Below are positions 15,426-23,612 of a stretch of DNA of 40,112 nt, piece by piece. The stretch's first letter is position 1. Each line of letters opens with the position of its first letter. Both the position numbers and the translations under genes were made by a program. A model generated the notes under the pieces. It saw only the letters and a program-made list of their open reading frames with translations, ran no database searches and was not told the origin of the DNA. This DNA comes from Deltaproteobacteria bacterium (GTDB lineage: Bacteria > Desulfobacterota > Binatia > Bin18). The stretch spans positions 1 to 40,112 of the forward strand of contig VGTJ01000030.1 of NCBI GenBank assembly GCA_016874775.1. Direction: 5' to 3'.

Positions 15426-17444
15426 CTACGCCTTTGCCTCTATTTGCTGCAGCCAACTTGCCACATCGGCATCGCTGGGCATACGCCAATCGCCACGTGG
15501 CGAGAGGCTGACCGACCCAACTTTTGGTCCGTCGGGTAGACACGAACGTTTGAATTGATTGGCAAAGAACCGCTGTAAAAAAACGCTCAGCCAATGGCGA
15601 ATCTCTGTTGCCGTGTACGCACGATCGAACTGCGCCTGGTTGGCAAGATAGAGAATCTTGGCTGGCGCTGTACCATAGCGCAGAAAGTGAAACAGAAAAA
15701 AATCGTGCAGTTCGTAGGGACCGATCACTTCTTCAGTTGCTTGTACGATCTCTCCTGTTTGTGAGGTCGGTAAGAGTTCAGGTGAAATAGGGGTATCGAC
15801 AATCGCCTGTAACGTCTCGCGCGTAGCTCCAGTAAATTCATGCTCTGCTGCCCACGCAACCAGGAAACGGACTAGCGTTTTCGGAATACTCACATTGGGA
15901 TTGTACATACTCATGTGATCGCCGTTGTACGTTACCCAACCAAGAGCAAGTTCAGACAGATCGCCAGTGCCAATCACAAAAGCGGTGTTCATCAACAGGC
16001 TCGTCCGCATGCGCGCCTGCACATTCTCAAATGTGAGATCCTGCCGCTTCTCTGCTGGCAGGCGACGAATACGGTCAGAAAACTCTTCTACCGAGAGACC
16101 TGGCAGCTCGATACCAAATGGATGATGTCCTAACGCCCGCAACTCCTCCAAGCACAGTTGACGAATATCAATGGCGCGAGAAGAAATCCCCAGCAGGTCC
16201 ATGAGTGCCGACGCATTCTGCCTTGTCCTCTGAGTTGTACCAAACCCAGGCATGGTCAAACCCTGGATGCGCGTACGCTCCATGCCGATCGCATCGGCAG
16301 TACGGCAAGTCACAAGCAGTGCGAGGGTAGAATCCAAGCCACCGGACACTCCAATAGCTACTGTTGGTGTATTGAGATGTTGGAGCCGTTTGCCCAATCC
16401 CGCTACTTGAATGTGAAAGATCTCCTCACAGCGTTCGCGTAAATCTTGCGCACCACGTGGGACAAATGGATGCGCCTCGACTGTTCGTACTGAACGAGTT
16501 GGAGCTGGACGGGATTGCCAAGGGAAACGAATTCGCCGCATTGGCTCCGCAGCACGTTGAGAGGCTGCAGTGTCGCCAAAACTGCCCATCTGCACCCGCT
16601 CCTCCTGCAGATGTTCAAGGTCAATATCTGTCACCAGGAGAGAGGAGTCGCGACGAAATCGTTGCGACTCGGCCAGCAGCACACCGTTCTCAGCAATCAA
16701 GCAATGTCCACTAAAAACGACGTCGGTGGTAGATTCGTTGACATTGCACGAGCTGTAAACATAAGCAGCAATACACCGCGCCGACTGACTGGTCACCAGT
16801 TGGCGGCGGTACGCAGCTTTGCCAATGATCTCGCTACTTGCCGACAGGTTCACCAGCACCGGCGCCCCTTCTAACGCCTGACGAGTGCTTGGAGGTTGTG
16901 GAATCCACAAATCTTCGCAAATTTCCGCACCAAATGTGAAGATGCCCCAGCTCTCGGCAGAAAATAACAAATCATGGCCAAACGGACTGGTTTGATCAAA
17001 AAGCTCGATCTCTTGCCGTGGTGCGGCCAGCGCCGGCGCAAACCAGCGTCGTTCATAAAACTCTTTATAATTGGGCAGGAACGATTTCGGCACCACACCA
17101 AGAATCCGTCCACCTGACAGCACAGCCGCAGTATTGAACAGCTGTCCCTGCACCACTAGTGGCAAACCAACAACAACGACGCCGGAAAACTGACCATTTG
17201 TCGCATCCCGCACCTGACTCAGCGCTCTCAACGCCGCCTGTTGCAGAGCTTGCTGTTGGAAGAGATCTCCGCAGGTGTAGCCGGTCAGACATAGTTCAGG
17301 AAAGACCAACAACGCCACCCCTTCACGCTCGGCCTGGACCATGAGGTCGATGATGTGTTGGGCATTCGTCGCGCAATCAGCCACTCGCAGCTGGGGTGAT
17401 GCCGCAGCAACCCGAAGCAATCCAAATGTCTCTTGTTGTTCCAT
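15426..17444 (-). CDS. nadE: Glutamine-dependent NAD+ synthetase
   Basis: A 672-residue enzyme that makes NAD+ from deamido-NAD+, ATP and glutamine in the cytoplasm. The N-terminal nitrilase-type glutaminase domain has E50 (VFPELCLTGY), K120 (VVPKSFLPNY) and C176 (EICEDLW). The C-terminal synthetase domain has the ATP-binding SGGLDST at 367-373. The length matches the long, actinobacterial-like glutamine-dependent form rather than the short ammonia-dependent one. The start is the ATG at 17444, with GGAGGG 7 nt upstream; the 65 codons before it are not conserved-looking and overlap the divergent promoter region of the DUF429 gene. Confidence 0.92.
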   Translation of the reverse strand: MEQQETFGLLRVAAASPQLRVADCATNAQHIIDLMVQAEREGVALLVFPELCLTGYTCGDLFQQQALQQAALRALSQVRDATNGQFSGVVVVGLPLVVQGQLFNTAAVLSGGRILGVVPKSFLPNYKEFYERRWFAPALAAPRQEIELFDQTSPFGHDLLFSAESWGIFTFGAEICEDLWIPQPPSTRQALEGAPVLVNLSASSEIIGKAAYRRQLVTSQSARCIAAYVYSSCNVNESTTDVVFSGHCLIAENGVLLAESQRFRRDSSLLVTDIDLEHLQEERVQMGSFGDTAASQRAAEPMRRIRFPWQSRPAPTRSVRTVEAHPFVPRGAQDLRERCEEIFHIQVAGLGKRLQHLNTPTVAIGVSGGLDSTLALLVTCRTADAIGMERTRIQGLTMPGFGTTQRTRQNASALMDLLGISSRAIDIRQLCLEELRALGHHPFGIELPGLSVEEFSDRIRRLPAEKRQDLTFENVQARMRTSLLMNTAFVIGTGDLSELALGWVTYNGDHMSMYNPNVSIPKTLVRFLVAWAAEHEFTGATRETLQAIVDTPISPELLPTSQTGEIVQATEEVIGPYELHDFFLFHFLRYGTAPAKILYLANQAQFDRAYTATEIRHWLSVFLQRFFANQFKRSCLPDGPKVGSVSLSPRGDWRMPSDADVASWLQQIEAKA

Positions 17445-17520
17445 TCGGTCACTCCCTCCTTGAGGAATCACCTTCTTATGTGCCAGAAAAGCGCAGCTGA
17501 GTAGAGACGGGGGTAAGGAG

Positions 17521-18336
17521 ATGAGCTGGGTTGCCGGTGTCGATGGTTGTCGAGGGGGATGGATTGTCGTTTTGGTCGAATACAAAAATAGAGCAATGCG
17601 TAAGCACTCCCTCAAACTTTGCCCAACCTTTGCCGACATTCTCGCCCTTGACCCTCAACCCGCAGTGATTGCCATCGATATGCCGATTGGCTTACTCGAC
17701 ACGCCACAACCTGGGGGGCGAGAGTGCGACCGCCAAGCTCGCAAGCTGCTTGGCAGGAAAGCGAGCAGTATCTTCACGCCGCCAACGCGCCCCATGCTCA
17801 AAGCAACACATTACGAGCAGGTCCGCACGCGAGGACTCAGCATTCAGTCATTCAACATCTTGCCGAAGATTCGTGAGGTCGATCGTCTTATGACGCCGGA
17901 GCTACAGACTCGTATCCATGAAGCCGCTCCAGAGTTGGCGTTCATGATGCTTGCTGGTGCGCCGATGCGATATAACAAGAAGACACAGGAAGGGCGGGAG
18001 GAGCGACGACAAGCACTGCGTCGTTGGCTGCTCCCCGATAGAACCACCGGCAAGTACGATAATGTCATTCTGAGCAAAGCGAAGAACCTCTTCTCTCACC
18101 AGTTCGAAGAGAGATTCTTCACTCCGCTTCGCTCCGTTCAGAATGACAGGCACTCTGTTCGCAAAACACTCCAGTCCAGACGCCCCTTCCCCCGCTCCCT
18201 CGTCGCCCAGGATGACCTCCTCGATGCCTACGCCCTGGCTTGGACCGCTATGCGCATCAACCGCGGCGAGGCAAAGCAACTTCCGACACCGCCTCCGGTA
18301 GACGCAAAGGGCCTGAAAATGGAGATCTGGAGGTGA
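17521..18336 (+). CDS. DUF429 protein with an in-frame palindromic repeat insert
   Basis: A 271-residue DUF429 (predicted RNase H-like fold) protein. Family features are GVDGCRGGWIVV at 6-17, VIAIDMPIGL at 49-58 with the acidic D53, CDRQARKLLG and SSIFTPP, EVDRLMTP, HEAAPELAF and the C-terminal AQDDLLDAYALAWTA at 229-243 with GLKMEIW. About residues 181-211 are encoded by a palindromic repeat (18063-18148) with no counterpart expected in the family; the frame is kept and the conserved C-terminus follows. The insert falls between the helical region after ALRRWLL and the final helix, likely a surface loop. Function unknown. AAGGAG directly abuts the ATG, an unusually short spacing. Confidence 0.8.
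   Translation: MSWVAGVDGCRGGWIVVLVEYKNRAMRKHSLKLCPTFADILALDPQPAVIAIDMPIGLLDTPQPGGRECDRQARKLLGRKASSIFTPPTRPMLKATHYEQVRTRGLSIQSFNILPKIREVDRLMTPELQTRIHEAAPELAFMMLAGAPMRYNKKTQEGREERRQALRRWLLPDRTTGKYDNVILSKAKNLFSHQFEERFFTPLRSVQNDRHSVRKTLQSRRPFPRSLVAQDDLLDAYALAWTAMRINRGEAKQLPTPPPVDAKGLKMEIWR
18063..18148. repeat. TGTCATTCTGA-type palindrome inside a coding region
   Basis: An 86-bp imperfect palindrome. TGTCATTCTGA at 18063-18073 is matched exactly by TCAGAATGACA at 18138-18148, and GCAAAGCGAAG by GCTTCGCTCC further in, around an inner CTCTTC/GAAGAG pair. A degenerate relative is at 5715-5778. It encodes roughly residues 181-210 of the DUF429 protein. Confidence 0.85.
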
Positions 18337-18462
18337 GCCATCCTCACCAGTGGCTCTCGTTCTCATCGTGTTGATGCATCGTAGCTCTTGCTGCGAGCGT
18401 AATCTCTAGGATAGCGTAGGCCGAGTGAGGGTGAAGAACACCACAGCAACACAAAAGGAGGA

Positions 18463-19452
18463 ATGCCCATGCAACAGCGCGTGCTTGGCAAAACAGGTTT
18501 GCAGGTATCTGTGCTCACTCTTGGTGGCGGAGGCATCGGCATGGTCTGGGGTCCCACAACCGACGACGAGTGTGTTGAGACTGTCAAAGCTGCGGTCGCG
18601 AGTGGAGTGAACCTGCTCGATCTGGCACCAGTGTACGGCAAAGGCAAATCAGAAGAGATCGCCGGTCAGGCCTGGCGCGACCTGCCCACCAAACCGCTGG
18701 TCGCTACCAAGGTGTTCGTCATGCCAGATGAGCGTAAAGATCTTGCCGGTGCAGTCCAGCGCTCTCTCGAAGGAAGCCTGAAGCGCTTAGGACTGACTCA
18801 AGTCGACCTCTTTCAGCTTCATAATCAGATTGAACCCCAAGAACCAACCGCGCCACGGAGACTCACACTGCGTGAAGTCGTCGGCCCCGGTGGCGTGTTA
18901 GAAGCAATGCAGAAACTCAAAGACGCCAAAGTCGTGAAAGCCCTGGGCTTCACCGGTATTGCTCGTCATGATGTCGTGCGCGAGTTGTTTACGGATGGTC
19001 GCTTGGCAACCGTTCAACTCGTAACCAATATCTTGTGCACAGAAGGTGAGATGGGCGCACGCGGGGATGCACCGTATCGCGATCATCTGGAAATGGTTCG
19101 CCTTGCGCAGGCGGCAAACTTCGGTGTGTTTGGCATTCGTCCGTATGCTGCAGGCTCACTCACGGCAGCGATCGATCGCACCTTACCGCCTGAACATCCC
19201 GTTGTTCGTGATTTTGCCTTAGCACAACAACACCTAGGCTTTCTGACGAGCGAAACGGCTGCACCGTTGTCCGTCGCAGCGATGCGTTACGCGCTCAGTC
19301 TTCCAGGAGTAAGCACCGTAGTCACCGGAGCAAAGAATCGCACAGAGCTGGCTGAGGCAGTCGCCGCGGTTACAGCTGGTCCACTGCCTGCAGCGATGAT
19401 GGAACGCATTGCCACTTTACAGCGCACGGTGCTATTGGGGAATAAAACGTAA
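18463..19452 (+). CDS. Aldo/keto reductase
   Basis: A 329-residue NADPH-dependent aldo/keto reductase with a TIM barrel. The catalytic tetrad is complete: D53 and Y58 in LDLAPVYGKG, K83 in VATKV and H120 in FQLHN. The C-terminal cofactor segment contains STVVTGAKNRTEL. The substrate cannot be read from the sequence. AAGGAGGA precedes the first ATG by one base; the ATG at 18469 has a more usual spacing, so translation may begin two codons later. A heptamer repeat cluster overlaps the stop codon and separates it from the next gene. Confidence 0.88.
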   Translation: MPMQQRVLGKTGLQVSVLTLGGGGIGMVWGPTTDDECVETVKAAVASGVNLLDLAPVYGKGKSEEIAGQAWRDLPTKPLVATKVFVMPDERKDLAGAVQRSLEGSLKRLGLTQVDLFQLHNQIEPQEPTAPRRLTLREVVGPGGVLEAMQKLKDAKVVKALGFTGIARHDVVRELFTDGRLATVQLVTNILCTEGEMGARGDAPYRDHLEMVRLAQAANFGVFGIRPYAAGSLTAAIDRTLPPEHPVVRDFALAQQHLGFLTSETAAPLSVAAMRYALSLPGVSTVVTGAKNRTELAEAVAAVTAGPLPAAMMERIATLQRTVLLGNKT

Positions 19453-19524
19453 ATATGTAAAACGTAACCACCTCCCCCATCCTTTTACGTTTTACGCGTT
19501 ACGTTTTACGCGTTATGTTTTCTG
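19448..19524. repeat. Heptamer repeat cluster (TTTTACG), inverted arms
   Basis: Five contiguous 7-bp units lie at 19483-19517, three exact TTTTACG and the variants CGTTACG and CGTTATG; 19518-19524 (TTTTCTG) is a decayed sixth. Opposite-orientation units (CGTAAAT, TGTAAAA, CGTAACC) are at 19448-19469, starting in the stop codon of the aldo/keto reductase. The two sides can pair through GTAAAACGTAA and TTACGTTTTAC. Confidence 0.75.
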
Positions 19525-19541
19525 CATCTTGGACAGACGCG

Positions 19542-21515
19542 ATGATCACCAAACTCGTTATTGATCACATTCAGTCACCGACGTTCGACGGCGTCTCTTT
19601 CGGCAACATTGGGCAGTATGAGAAACTCATTGGACAGGCGTATGGCGAACTCGATCCTGAGAATCCTCTCAATGTAGTGATTGCCGACATAACACTAGCC
19701 CCACGCAACGCCCGTGGCCTCGTCGAGTACGTCGTGGATGTCTGTATTTTGAAACCAGTGGATACCTCACGAGGCAATCAGGTCTTGCTCTGTGATGTCA
19801 CCAATCGCGGCAACAAGATGACCTATCTGCCGCTCAATTTTCCTGATCGTGCACCACCAGAGCACCTGCCTATCAATAATCCAACCAGCGCAGAAGACGC
19901 CGGCGACGGGTTCTTGATGCGCCAAGGATACACGATCGTATGGACCGGGTGGGATGCCACCGCGCCCGCAGGCAATGATCGTATGACCATTACCGTGCCG
20001 ATCGCGACTGAAAACGGCAAAGCGATCGTTGGCCCCTCACTCGAAGAGATCATGGCCGAGAACGCTCGGCATATTCCACCTGGCACCACGGAAGTGCTCA
20101 CCTGGCCGCTCACCTATCCCGCGGCAACATTGGATCAATCGCAGGCATCATTGACAGTGTTTCAGTATCGCGGCGACGCGCCGACTACTATTCCCGCTAC
20201 GCAATGGCGATACCTCGACGCATCGACGATTGGTCTACTACCAGCAGAAAAGACGCCTTTTGAGCGTGGCAAAATCTATCAGTTTGTGTATCCAGCGACT
20301 AACCCAAAAATCACTGGTATCGGTTTTGCTGCGGTGAGAGATGTGGTGTCGTTCCTACGTCATGCCAGTGCGGATCAACAAGGAACCGCAAATCCGCTGG
20401 TGAATACACTCCAATGGTCGATCGCGACAGGATTATCGCAGTCAGGACGCTTCCATCGCCCATTCTTGTATCTCGGCTTCAATCAAGACGAAGAGCAGCG
20501 TCGCGTGTTCGACGGCATGATGCCCTACATCAATGGCTCTGGCGGCGGCTTCTTCAACTATCGCTTTGGTCAACCCAACCAGACCGCTTTTCAGCGCTGG
20601 AGTCACGTCTATCCTGAGCAGTTCTTTCCCTTCGCGTACACCACCCTTACTGATCCACTCACAGGAAAAACTGGCAGTGTCCTCACACGTAGCGAAGCGT
20701 CAGGCACAAGCCCCAAGATTCTCGAAGTTAACGACTCCAATAGTTATTGGTTCAAAAGCGCGTCGCTGGCGATTACCACACCCGATGGTAAAGGCGATTT
20801 GCCTGATCCGTCGAACGTACGCTTCTATTTGCTCTCCAGTATTGCGCATGGGGTCGCGTCCGGTCGTGGCCTTTGCCAGCAGTTGCAAAACCCCACCAGT
20901 CCAGGCCCTGCGCTGCGGGCGTTGTTAACTGCGCTGACGGAATGGGTTGTCTCCGGCACGGAACCACCATCGAGTCGCGTGCCACGCCTACGCGATGGCA
21001 CTCTCGTCCCATCGCTACCGCAGTCATCAGTTGGCTTCCCAGAGATTCCTGGAGTCACCTACACAGGCGTCGTCAGTGTACGCGAGCTGTACGATTATGG
21101 ACCCGAGTTCAACCGCGGCATTATCAGCCACTGGCCACCAGTTCCCACTGGTCGTGCCTATCCAACACTCGTCCCCAAAGTCAATGCAGATGGCATCGAC
21201 CTTACAGGCATCCAACTCCCAGACATTGCCGTTCCGATCGGAACCTACACAGGTTGGAACTTGCTGAGAACTGCGCCCAAAGACGAGTGCTCTGCCATGG
21301 GCTCATTCATTCCGTTTGCTGTCACTAAAGAGCAGCGACTCACGGCAGGAGATCCACGCCTATCGCTAGAAGAACGGTATGGCACCCACAGCCGCTATGT
21401 CGCAGCTGTCGAAGCAGCAGCGACCCGGCTGGTTGCTGAGCGTTTATTACTGCTGGAGGATGCGGCAGCGTACGTCGACGCAGCGAAGAAGCGGGCATTA
21501 GGCCTGCCACTGTGA
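19542..21515 (+). CDS. Large alpha/beta hydrolase domain protein
   Basis: A 657-residue protein of the large alpha/beta-hydrolase type often annotated only as a domain-containing protein. The N-terminal 230 residues are beta-rich; the hydrolase core begins near residue 240, with the nucleophile elbow GLSQSGRF (probable Ser 299). Late motifs include TGWNLLR and the C-terminal LEERYGTHSRYVAAVEAAA. No signal peptide is seen. The substrate is unknown. The open frame allows a start at 19515, but that ATG lies in a heptamer repeat; the ATG at 19542 (MITKLVIDHI) begins the conserved-looking sequence. Neither has a strong ribosome site. Confidence 0.78.
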   Translation: MITKLVIDHIQSPTFDGVSFGNIGQYEKLIGQAYGELDPENPLNVVIADITLAPRNARGLVEYVVDVCILKPVDTSRGNQVLLCDVTNRGNKMTYLPLNFPDRAPPEHLPINNPTSAEDAGDGFLMRQGYTIVWTGWDATAPAGNDRMTITVPIATENGKAIVGPSLEEIMAENARHIPPGTTEVLTWPLTYPAATLDQSQASLTVFQYRGDAPTTIPATQWRYLDASTIGLLPAEKTPFERGKIYQFVYPATNPKITGIGFAAVRDVVSFLRHASADQQGTANPLVNTLQWSIATGLSQSGRFHRPFLYLGFNQDEEQRRVFDGMMPYINGSGGGFFNYRFGQPNQTAFQRWSHVYPEQFFPFAYTTLTDPLTGKTGSVLTRSEASGTSPKILEVNDSNSYWFKSASLAITTPDGKGDLPDPSNVRFYLLSSIAHGVASGRGLCQQLQNPTSPGPALRALLTALTEWVVSGTEPPSSRVPRLRDGTLVPSLPQSSVGFPEIPGVTYTGVVSVRELYDYGPEFNRGIISHWPPVPTGRAYPTLVPKVNADGIDLTGIQLPDIAVPIGTYTGWNLLRTAPKDECSAMGSFIPFAVTKEQRLTAGDPRLSLEERYGTHSRYVAAVEAAATRLVAERLLLLEDAAAYVDAAKKRALGLPL

Positions 21516-21547
21516 ACAAGGATGCGGATTTGGGTTTGGATTCTTCC

Positions 21548-23026
21548 TTAAGACTTCTTCCACCTCAACATCCGTCCCCCTCGTTCCCCCGTATGCCGCC
21601 CGTGGTCAGCAGTAATCTTGCCGTTGACGATCACATAGTTGATGCCTAGTGGATACCGTCGTGGCTCTTGGTAGGTACCAACGTCGGCGACTGTGTGAGG
21701 GTCGAAAACAACAAGATCAGCATACGCTCCTTCGCGAATCACTCCACGGTCGGTGAGGTGGAACCTCTGCGCTGAGAGACCGGTCATGCGATGCACGGCT
21801 TCTTCAAGTGAGAACAATCGTTCATCACGGGCGTAGGTTCCGAGCACTTTGGCAAAGGTGCCATACAGGCGTGGATGTGGTTTGCCTTCGACTGAAGGAA
21901 TGCCGTCTGAGCCGATCATGGTTGTTGGATGCGCAAGGACACGTCGCACGTCTGGCTCTTCCATGCCAAAGATCACCGCAACAACTCCCTCCCCTTCTTC
22001 CACGAGAATATCTTTCACAGCTTGTTCGAGGGGTTTTTCAAGTAAGCGACAAATTTCATCGAGGGTTTTGCCTTCGTATTCATGGCGGTTTGGGGTTGAC
22101 GCGATCAGCACGTCCTTTGGAGAGACCAATTCTAACGATCCACCACTCGCCAGCGCTGCCAGGGTCGTGCTACCAGCAATGTAGGGATAGGCGTCTGAAG
22201 TCACGTCCTGACCACGTTGTCGCGCTTGATCAACCAGAGCGAGACTTTCTATGACTTTGCCCCAGTTCTGGCGACCCATGGCTTTGTGATGGGAAATCTG
22301 CACAGGCACACCAGCTTCGGCTCCGATACGTAGGGTTTCATTGATCGAGTCGAGCAAATGCCCTGCTTCGTTGCGCATGTGAGTTGCATAGAGGCCGCCA
22401 TATTCAGCAACCACTTTCGCCAAGGCAATAACTTCTTCGGTTTGCGTATGCGGTAAGTAATAGAGTCCGGTGGAAAGCCCGACTGCACCTGCTTCCATCC
22501 CCTCACGAACCAGCGCTTGCATAGCGTTCAGCTCTTGCGCTGATGGTGGTCGTTTGTCACTGCCCAATACGCCGTAACGTATGGCAGCATGAGGAATCTG
22601 GGCGACGACATTGACCGACGGAGGCTGCGCTTCGAGCAACGTAAAGAACTCATTGGTTGTTTCCCAGGAAAATTTTCCTAACGGTCCGAACAACACTGCA
22701 CCGAAGCCTTGCAGGAATTCTTTGTATGCCACACTCGCGGGCGCCGCACCAAACCCGCAGTTACCGATGACTTCAGTCGTCACGCCCTGCATGATCTTGA
22801 AGTCACACAACGGTCGATCGAGCAGCGCGAAGTCGTCATGGGAGTGGACATCAATGAAACCGGGAGAAACAACACGACTTGTGGCATCAAGCGTTTGCTT
22901 AGCCGTTCCGTTAACGGTGCCAACTGCCACGATACAATCGTCCTGAATGGCAACATCAGCCGCAAAACCAGGACGGCCAGTACCATCAATCACTGTTCCG
23001 TTGCGAATGATGAGGTCGTAGGACAT
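21548..23026 (-). CDS. N-acyl-D-amino-acid deacylase-like amidohydrolase
   Basis: A 492-residue metal-dependent amidohydrolase of the D-aminoacylase group. The first metal site HSHDD is at 61-65, and C90 in IGNCGFG matches the family's metal-bridging Cys region. Further motifs are GLSTGLYYLPHTQT, YATHMRNEAG (metal His), QISHHKAMG (metal His pair) and IGSDGIPS with the catalytic Asp. The family removes acyl groups from D-amino acids or hydrolyses related amides; the substrate here is unknown. AGGAG lies 6 nt upstream of the ATG. It is downstream of the thiolase-like/DUF35 pair on the same strand, separated by a heptamer repeat cluster. Confidence 0.87.
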   Translation of the reverse strand: MSYDLIIRNGTVIDGTGRPGFAADVAIQDDCIVAVGTVNGTAKQTLDATSRVVSPGFIDVHSHDDFALLDRPLCDFKIMQGVTTEVIGNCGFGAAPASVAYKEFLQGFGAVLFGPLGKFSWETTNEFFTLLEAQPPSVNVVAQIPHAAIRYGVLGSDKRPPSAQELNAMQALVREGMEAGAVGLSTGLYYLPHTQTEEVIALAKVVAEYGGLYATHMRNEAGHLLDSINETLRIGAEAGVPVQISHHKAMGRQNWGKVIESLALVDQARQRGQDVTSDAYPYIAGSTTLAALASGGSLELVSPKDVLIASTPNRHEYEGKTLDEICRLLEKPLEQAVKDILVEEGEGVVAVIFGMEEPDVRRVLAHPTTMIGSDGIPSVEGKPHPRLYGTFAKVLGTYARDERLFSLEEAVHRMTGLSAQRFHLTDRGVIREGAYADLVVFDPHTVADVGTYQEPRRYPLGINYVIVNGKITADHGRHTGERGGRMLRWKKS

Positions 23027-23110
23027 GACTCGCTCCTATCGTCACGGTAGATCGTGCAAGCATACGTTCGGATTTCTTCCCCCATCCTGAGGAAAAGCAT
23101 AGTAAATGTA

Positions 23111-23198
23111 GATTGCGGAATGCGGACTGTGGATTAAGAGGACAAAGATCGATGTTCCTTCTCCTGGAATCCGCAATCCGCAATCGCCAATCCGCAAT
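23111..23198. repeat. Heptamer repeat cluster (AATCCGC), inverted arms
   Basis: Four contiguous 7-bp units at 23168-23195 are AATCCGC (three times) and AATCGCC. The opposite arm at 23111-23138 has the complementary-type units GATTGCG, GAATGCG, GACTGTG and GATTAAG. The 29-bp centre can be a loop. It lies just beyond the DUF35 stop codon, in the gap before the amidohydrolase. Confidence 0.75.
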
Positions 23199-23201
23199 TT
23201 C

Positions 23202-23612
23202 TTACACGGGTTTAAACTTCGGCACAGAAATCTCTTCCGTCCAGTCGTCAAACGTCACTTGCACTGGCATGCCGATCTTCACCTGTTCGGGTAGACAGCC
23301 GACAATGTTGGTCATCATCTGCGGACCTTCATCAAGCGTCACCAACGCCACAACGTACGGCACATCGCCAGCGAAGGCTTGCGTGACTGGACGATAGACG
23401 ATCGTGAACGAGAGCACTTTGGCTCGCCCTGAGGCTTTTATCCACTCAACTTTCTCGCTCATACACGAAGTACAGTACAGACGTGGATAAAACTGATGGT
23501 GACCACAATCCGCACACTTCTGGATGTGTAACTCATGCTTTTTACAGCCATCCCAATAGGGTTTGGTTTCTTTGGTCGGGACCGGAACCGGTTTCACTCC
23601 TGGTGCAGCCAT
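23202..23612 (-). CDS. DUF35 zinc-ribbon/OB-fold partner protein
   Basis: A 136-residue protein of the DUF35 family. The zinc ribbon has C33-X2-C36 and C47-X2-C50 (CADCGHHQFYPRLYC followed by TSC), then an OB-fold with GRAKVLSFTIV. Such proteins are small obligate partners of thiolase-like enzymes. Its ATG overlaps the stop codon of the thiolase-like gene (TAATG), with AAGGAG 8 nt upstream, so the pair is coupled. In steroid side-chain degradation an Ltp2-type thiolase homologue with a DUF35 protein is an aldolase; a similar complex is inferred here. An ATG 11 codons upstream is not needed. Confidence 0.87.
   Translation of the reverse strand: MAAPGVKPVPVPTKETKPYWDGCKKHELHIQKCADCGHHQFYPRLYCTSCMSEKVEWIKASGRAKVLSFTIVYRPVTQAFAGDVPYVVALVTLDEGPQMMTNIVGCLPEQVKIGMPVQVTFDDWTEEISVPKFKPV

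Noticed and set aside
19483-19517. CRISPR-like tandem repeat
   Set aside because: Units are 7 bp without spacers, too short for CRISPR repeats; no cas genes are present.
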